Positions 6,056 to 7,191 of a DNA stretch of 7,191 nucleotides are shown here, in pieces (within the stretch, counting starts at the first letter, position 1; each line of letters begins with the position of its first letter). Under the pieces are notes generated by a model, which saw only the letters and a list, made by a program, of their open reading frames with translations, was not told the DNA's origin and searched no databases. Position numbers and translations under genes: made by a program. Source of the stretch: Methylobacterium sp. (GTDB lineage: Bacteria; Pseudomonadota; Alphaproteobacteria; Rhizobiales; Beijerinckiaceae); the NCBI GenBank assembly GCA_021154065.1, contig JAJKJG010000284.1:1-7191 (forward strand). Direction: 5' to 3'.

Positions 6056-6266
6056 GCCGCTGATCATTGAGGCGTTGCGGTTGAGGGGCGGCAAGGCTCG
6101 CATTCCAGAAATTGGAAAGCACATTTGGGAACGCTATCGCGCCGATCTCGAACGAGCCGGAGATTTCTTCTACGTGTGGCAATATGAGATGCGGTGGGCA
6201 GGCAACCAGCTTGTGAACGAGGGAAAGCTGATAAAGAACCGCGATGGCTGGGAGCTGACCCGCTAA
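6027..6266 (+). CDS. Small stand-alone winged-helix protein, Mrr N-terminal-domain-like
   Basis: The 79-residue protein resembles the N-terminal winged-helix domain of Mrr-type restriction endonucleases: a first helix LKPLIIEALRLRG (9-21), GGKARIPEIGKHIWERY (21-37) as the second and third helices, a linker with GDFFYVWQYEMRW (45-57), then RWAGNQLVNEGKLI (56-69) and a wing ending DGWELTR (73-79), comparable to the RWAxxxLxxxGxI...GxWxLT pattern of that domain. No nuclease domain follows; the gene stops at TAA 6264-6266. It overlaps the AbrB-like gene by 29 bp and its stop overlaps the stop of the convergent rsmD. The start at 6027 is backed by GGAGA 8 nt upstream. GC is 53% over 6061-6240, against 75% in a mutL sample (5401-5460). 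The protein may be a DNA-binding co-regulator, the effector of an unusual toxin-antitoxin pair, or the remnant of a larger protein. I do not know a characterised homologue. Confidence 0.8.
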   Translation: MSLNTRSDLKPLIIEALRLRGGKARIPEIGKHIWERYRADLERAGDFFYVWQYEMRWAGNQLVNEGKLIKNRDGWELTR

Positions 6267-6820
6267 GCGGCAAATCGGCGGAACACCACCTGCGTCTCCC
6301 CATAATCACGCCGTTGGAGCTCGGTGAACCCCTCCGGCAGCGCCACCTCCACCCCCTGCGCCTCTTCGACCACGACGAGCGCGCCCGGTGCGAGCCACCC
6401 GCCTCCGGCGCACGAAATGAGCGCCTTCGGGGCGAGGTCCTTGCCATAGGGCGGGTCGCAGAAGACGAGCGAGAACGGCGCGTTCGGCGCAGCCTTGCCC
6501 ATGCGGGTGGCGTCGCGGCGAAAGAGGCGCGTTTCGCCGCCGAGGCCGAGCGCCTCGATATTCTGGCGGATCAGGCCGCGCGCCGCGGCGCTGTCGTCGA
6601 CGAAGAGCGCGAAGGCGCCGCCCCGCGAGAGCGCCTCAAGCCCCATGGCGCCGGTGCCGGCGAAGAGGTCGAGGACGCGCGCGCCGGCGACCGGGTCATC
6701 GTAAGCGTGGGCGAGGACGTTGAAGATCGTCTCGCGCAGGCGGTCGGAGGTCGGGCGGACCCGGTCCGAGGCCGGGCCGGCAAGCGCCCGGCCGCGCAAG
6801 CGCCCGCCGACGATACGCAT
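6263..6820 (-). CDS. rsmD: 16S rRNA (guanine(966)-N(2))-methyltransferase RsmD
   Basis: RsmD uses S-adenosylmethionine to methylate N2 of G966 in 16S rRNA during 30S assembly in the cytoplasm. The 185-residue product has the family's start MRIVGGRLRGR, the RPTSDRLRETIFNVL segment (22-36), the SAM-binding motif DLFAGTGAMGLEALSRG (51-67), and the catalytic DPPY (122-125) within FCDPPYGK; its length is normal for the family. The ATG at 6820-6818 is favoured because MRIVGGxxxGR is the conserved beginning; only weak ribosome binding sequence precedes it. It lies 10 nt downstream of the stop of the rluB-like gene on the same strand, so the two are probably co-transcribed. Its TAG stop overlaps the TAA of the winged-helix gene that reads towards it, leaving no room for a terminator between them. 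Confidence 0.95.
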   Translation of the reverse strand: MRIVGGRLRGRALAGPASDRVRPTSDRLRETIFNVLAHAYDDPVAGARVLDLFAGTGAMGLEALSRGGAFALFVDDSAAARGLIRQNIEALGLGGETRLFRRDATRMGKAAPNAPFSLVFCDPPYGKDLAPKALISCAGGGWLAPGALVVVEEAQGVEVALPEGFTELQRRDYGETQVVFRRFAA

Positions 6821-6830
6821 GGCCTAACGG

Positions 6831-7191
6831 TCAGGGCCGCGGGCGGCGCCGTGGGCCCTTCGCACCGCCGAAGGGGCGATTGCCGCCGGGCGGGCGGCTC
6901 CCGCCGGGCGGGCGCTTCCCGCCGGGCGGGCGGCTCCCGCCGGGCGCGCCGCGGCCGGTCGCGCCTTCGCGCTTCGGGCCGCCAGGGCGGTCGCCCTTGA
7001 AACCGCCCGGACCCTTGAATCCGCCGGAGCCTTTGCGCGGGCCGTCCCGGAAGCCGCCGCCCGGGCGCTCGCCAGGACCCTCTCGCGGCGGTCGCGGCGG
7101 ACGATCACCGAAACCTTCCCGGTCCCGGCGCGGCGGCCGGTCGCCCAATTCGCGCGGCGGCGGCGGGCGGCGCGGGCGATCGTCGCCGCCG
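6831..7191 (-). CDS. Basic Arg/Gly/Pro-rich C-terminal tail, probably of an RluB-type rRNA pseudouridine synthase
   Basis: The frame is open from the window's right edge to TGA at 6833-6831; about 119 residues are visible and the start is outside the window (no internal start is taken). All of it is low-complexity: RPPRPPRE, FKGPGGFKG, and hexapeptides of the type GG(S/K)RPP, ending PRRRPRP. No catalytic domain is visible. The identification rests on context: upstream of rsmD many alphaproteobacteria have a 23S rRNA pseudouridine synthase with a long RGG-like extension, which in disordered form may bind RNA. The reading frame, not any in-frame alternative, is supported by the 10-nt spacing to rsmD and by the regular repeats. 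It could also belong to another RNA-binding protein such as a helicase. Confidence 0.6.
   Translation of the reverse strand, partial: GGDDRPRRPPPPRELGDRPPRRDREGFGDRPPRPPREGPGERPGGGFRDGPRKGSGGFKGPGGFKGDRPGGPKREGATGRGAPGGSRPPGGKRPPGGSRPPGGNRPFGGAKGPRRRPRP
6884..6947 (-). repeat. 18-bp tandem repeat coding for RPPGG(S/K) units
   Basis: Three 18-bp units run in phase at 6884-6901, 6902-6919 and 6920-6937 (plus-strand CGCCGGGCGGGCGGCTCC with small changes in the middle copy), followed by a partial copy to about 6947. In the minus-strand frame they code for Gly-Gly-(Ser/Lys)-Arg-Pro-Pro hexapeptides. Length change by whole units would keep the frame. Confidence 0.8.

Noticed and set aside
5849..6266. 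Classical mazEF or vapBC toxin-antitoxin pair
   Set aside because: The first protein has the right fold, but the second has neither the MazF/PemK barrel pattern nor the acidic residues of a PIN domain.
6194..7000. 268-codon plus-strand frame opposite rsmD and the basic tail
   Set aside because: Shadow; rsmD on the minus strand has all its motifs in this interval.

Overview
The window is very GC-rich DNA with the codon use and gene order of an alphaproteobacterium, most likely in the Rhizobiales/Hyphomicrobiales. This placement rests on protein character (a MutL with an endonuclease motif, a short glucose-6-phosphate isomerase, an M16 peptidase upstream of mutL, and rsmD beside a gene with a long Arg/Gly/Pro-rich tail) and on memory of such genomes, not on a search.

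Layout, left to right. Positions 1-357 hold the C-terminal end of an M16 (pitrilysin-like) peptidase. A 167-bp spacer with several small hairpins follows, resembling a dispersed alphaproteobacterial intergenic repeat. Positions 525-2441 hold a large RTX-type protein: two CSPG/cadherin-like repeats, a third cadherin-like stretch, 26 consecutive calcium-binding nonapeptides and a type I secretion-like C-terminus. Its reading frame is broken twice, by an apparent extra base near 661 and an apparent missing base near 1285. The two errors cancel, so the frame at the end matches the frame at the start. Then come pgi (2513-3832) and mutL (3966-5804).

Between mutL and the convergent rsmD lies a short islet of clearly lower GC (5805-6266). 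It carries two overlapping small genes, an AbrB/MazE-fold DNA-binding protein and a stand-alone winged-helix protein resembling the N-terminal domain of Mrr-type restriction enzymes. The first gene seems to have a -10 box only 6 nt before its ATG, which would give a leaderless mRNA. On the minus strand are rsmD (6263-6820) and, upstream of it in the same direction, the low-complexity basic C-terminal tail of a protein that is probably a ribosomal pseudouridine synthase of the RluB type.

The M16 gene, pgi, mutL, rsmD and the rluB-like gene are ordinary chromosomal backbone genes (proteolysis, sugar phosphate metabolism, mismatch repair, rRNA modification). The accessory material is the RTX locus and the two-gene islet. 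The islet is the best candidate for an undescribed module: two putative DNA-binding proteins, translationally coupled by overlap, in a compositionally foreign insert. Its function cannot be read from sequence alone.
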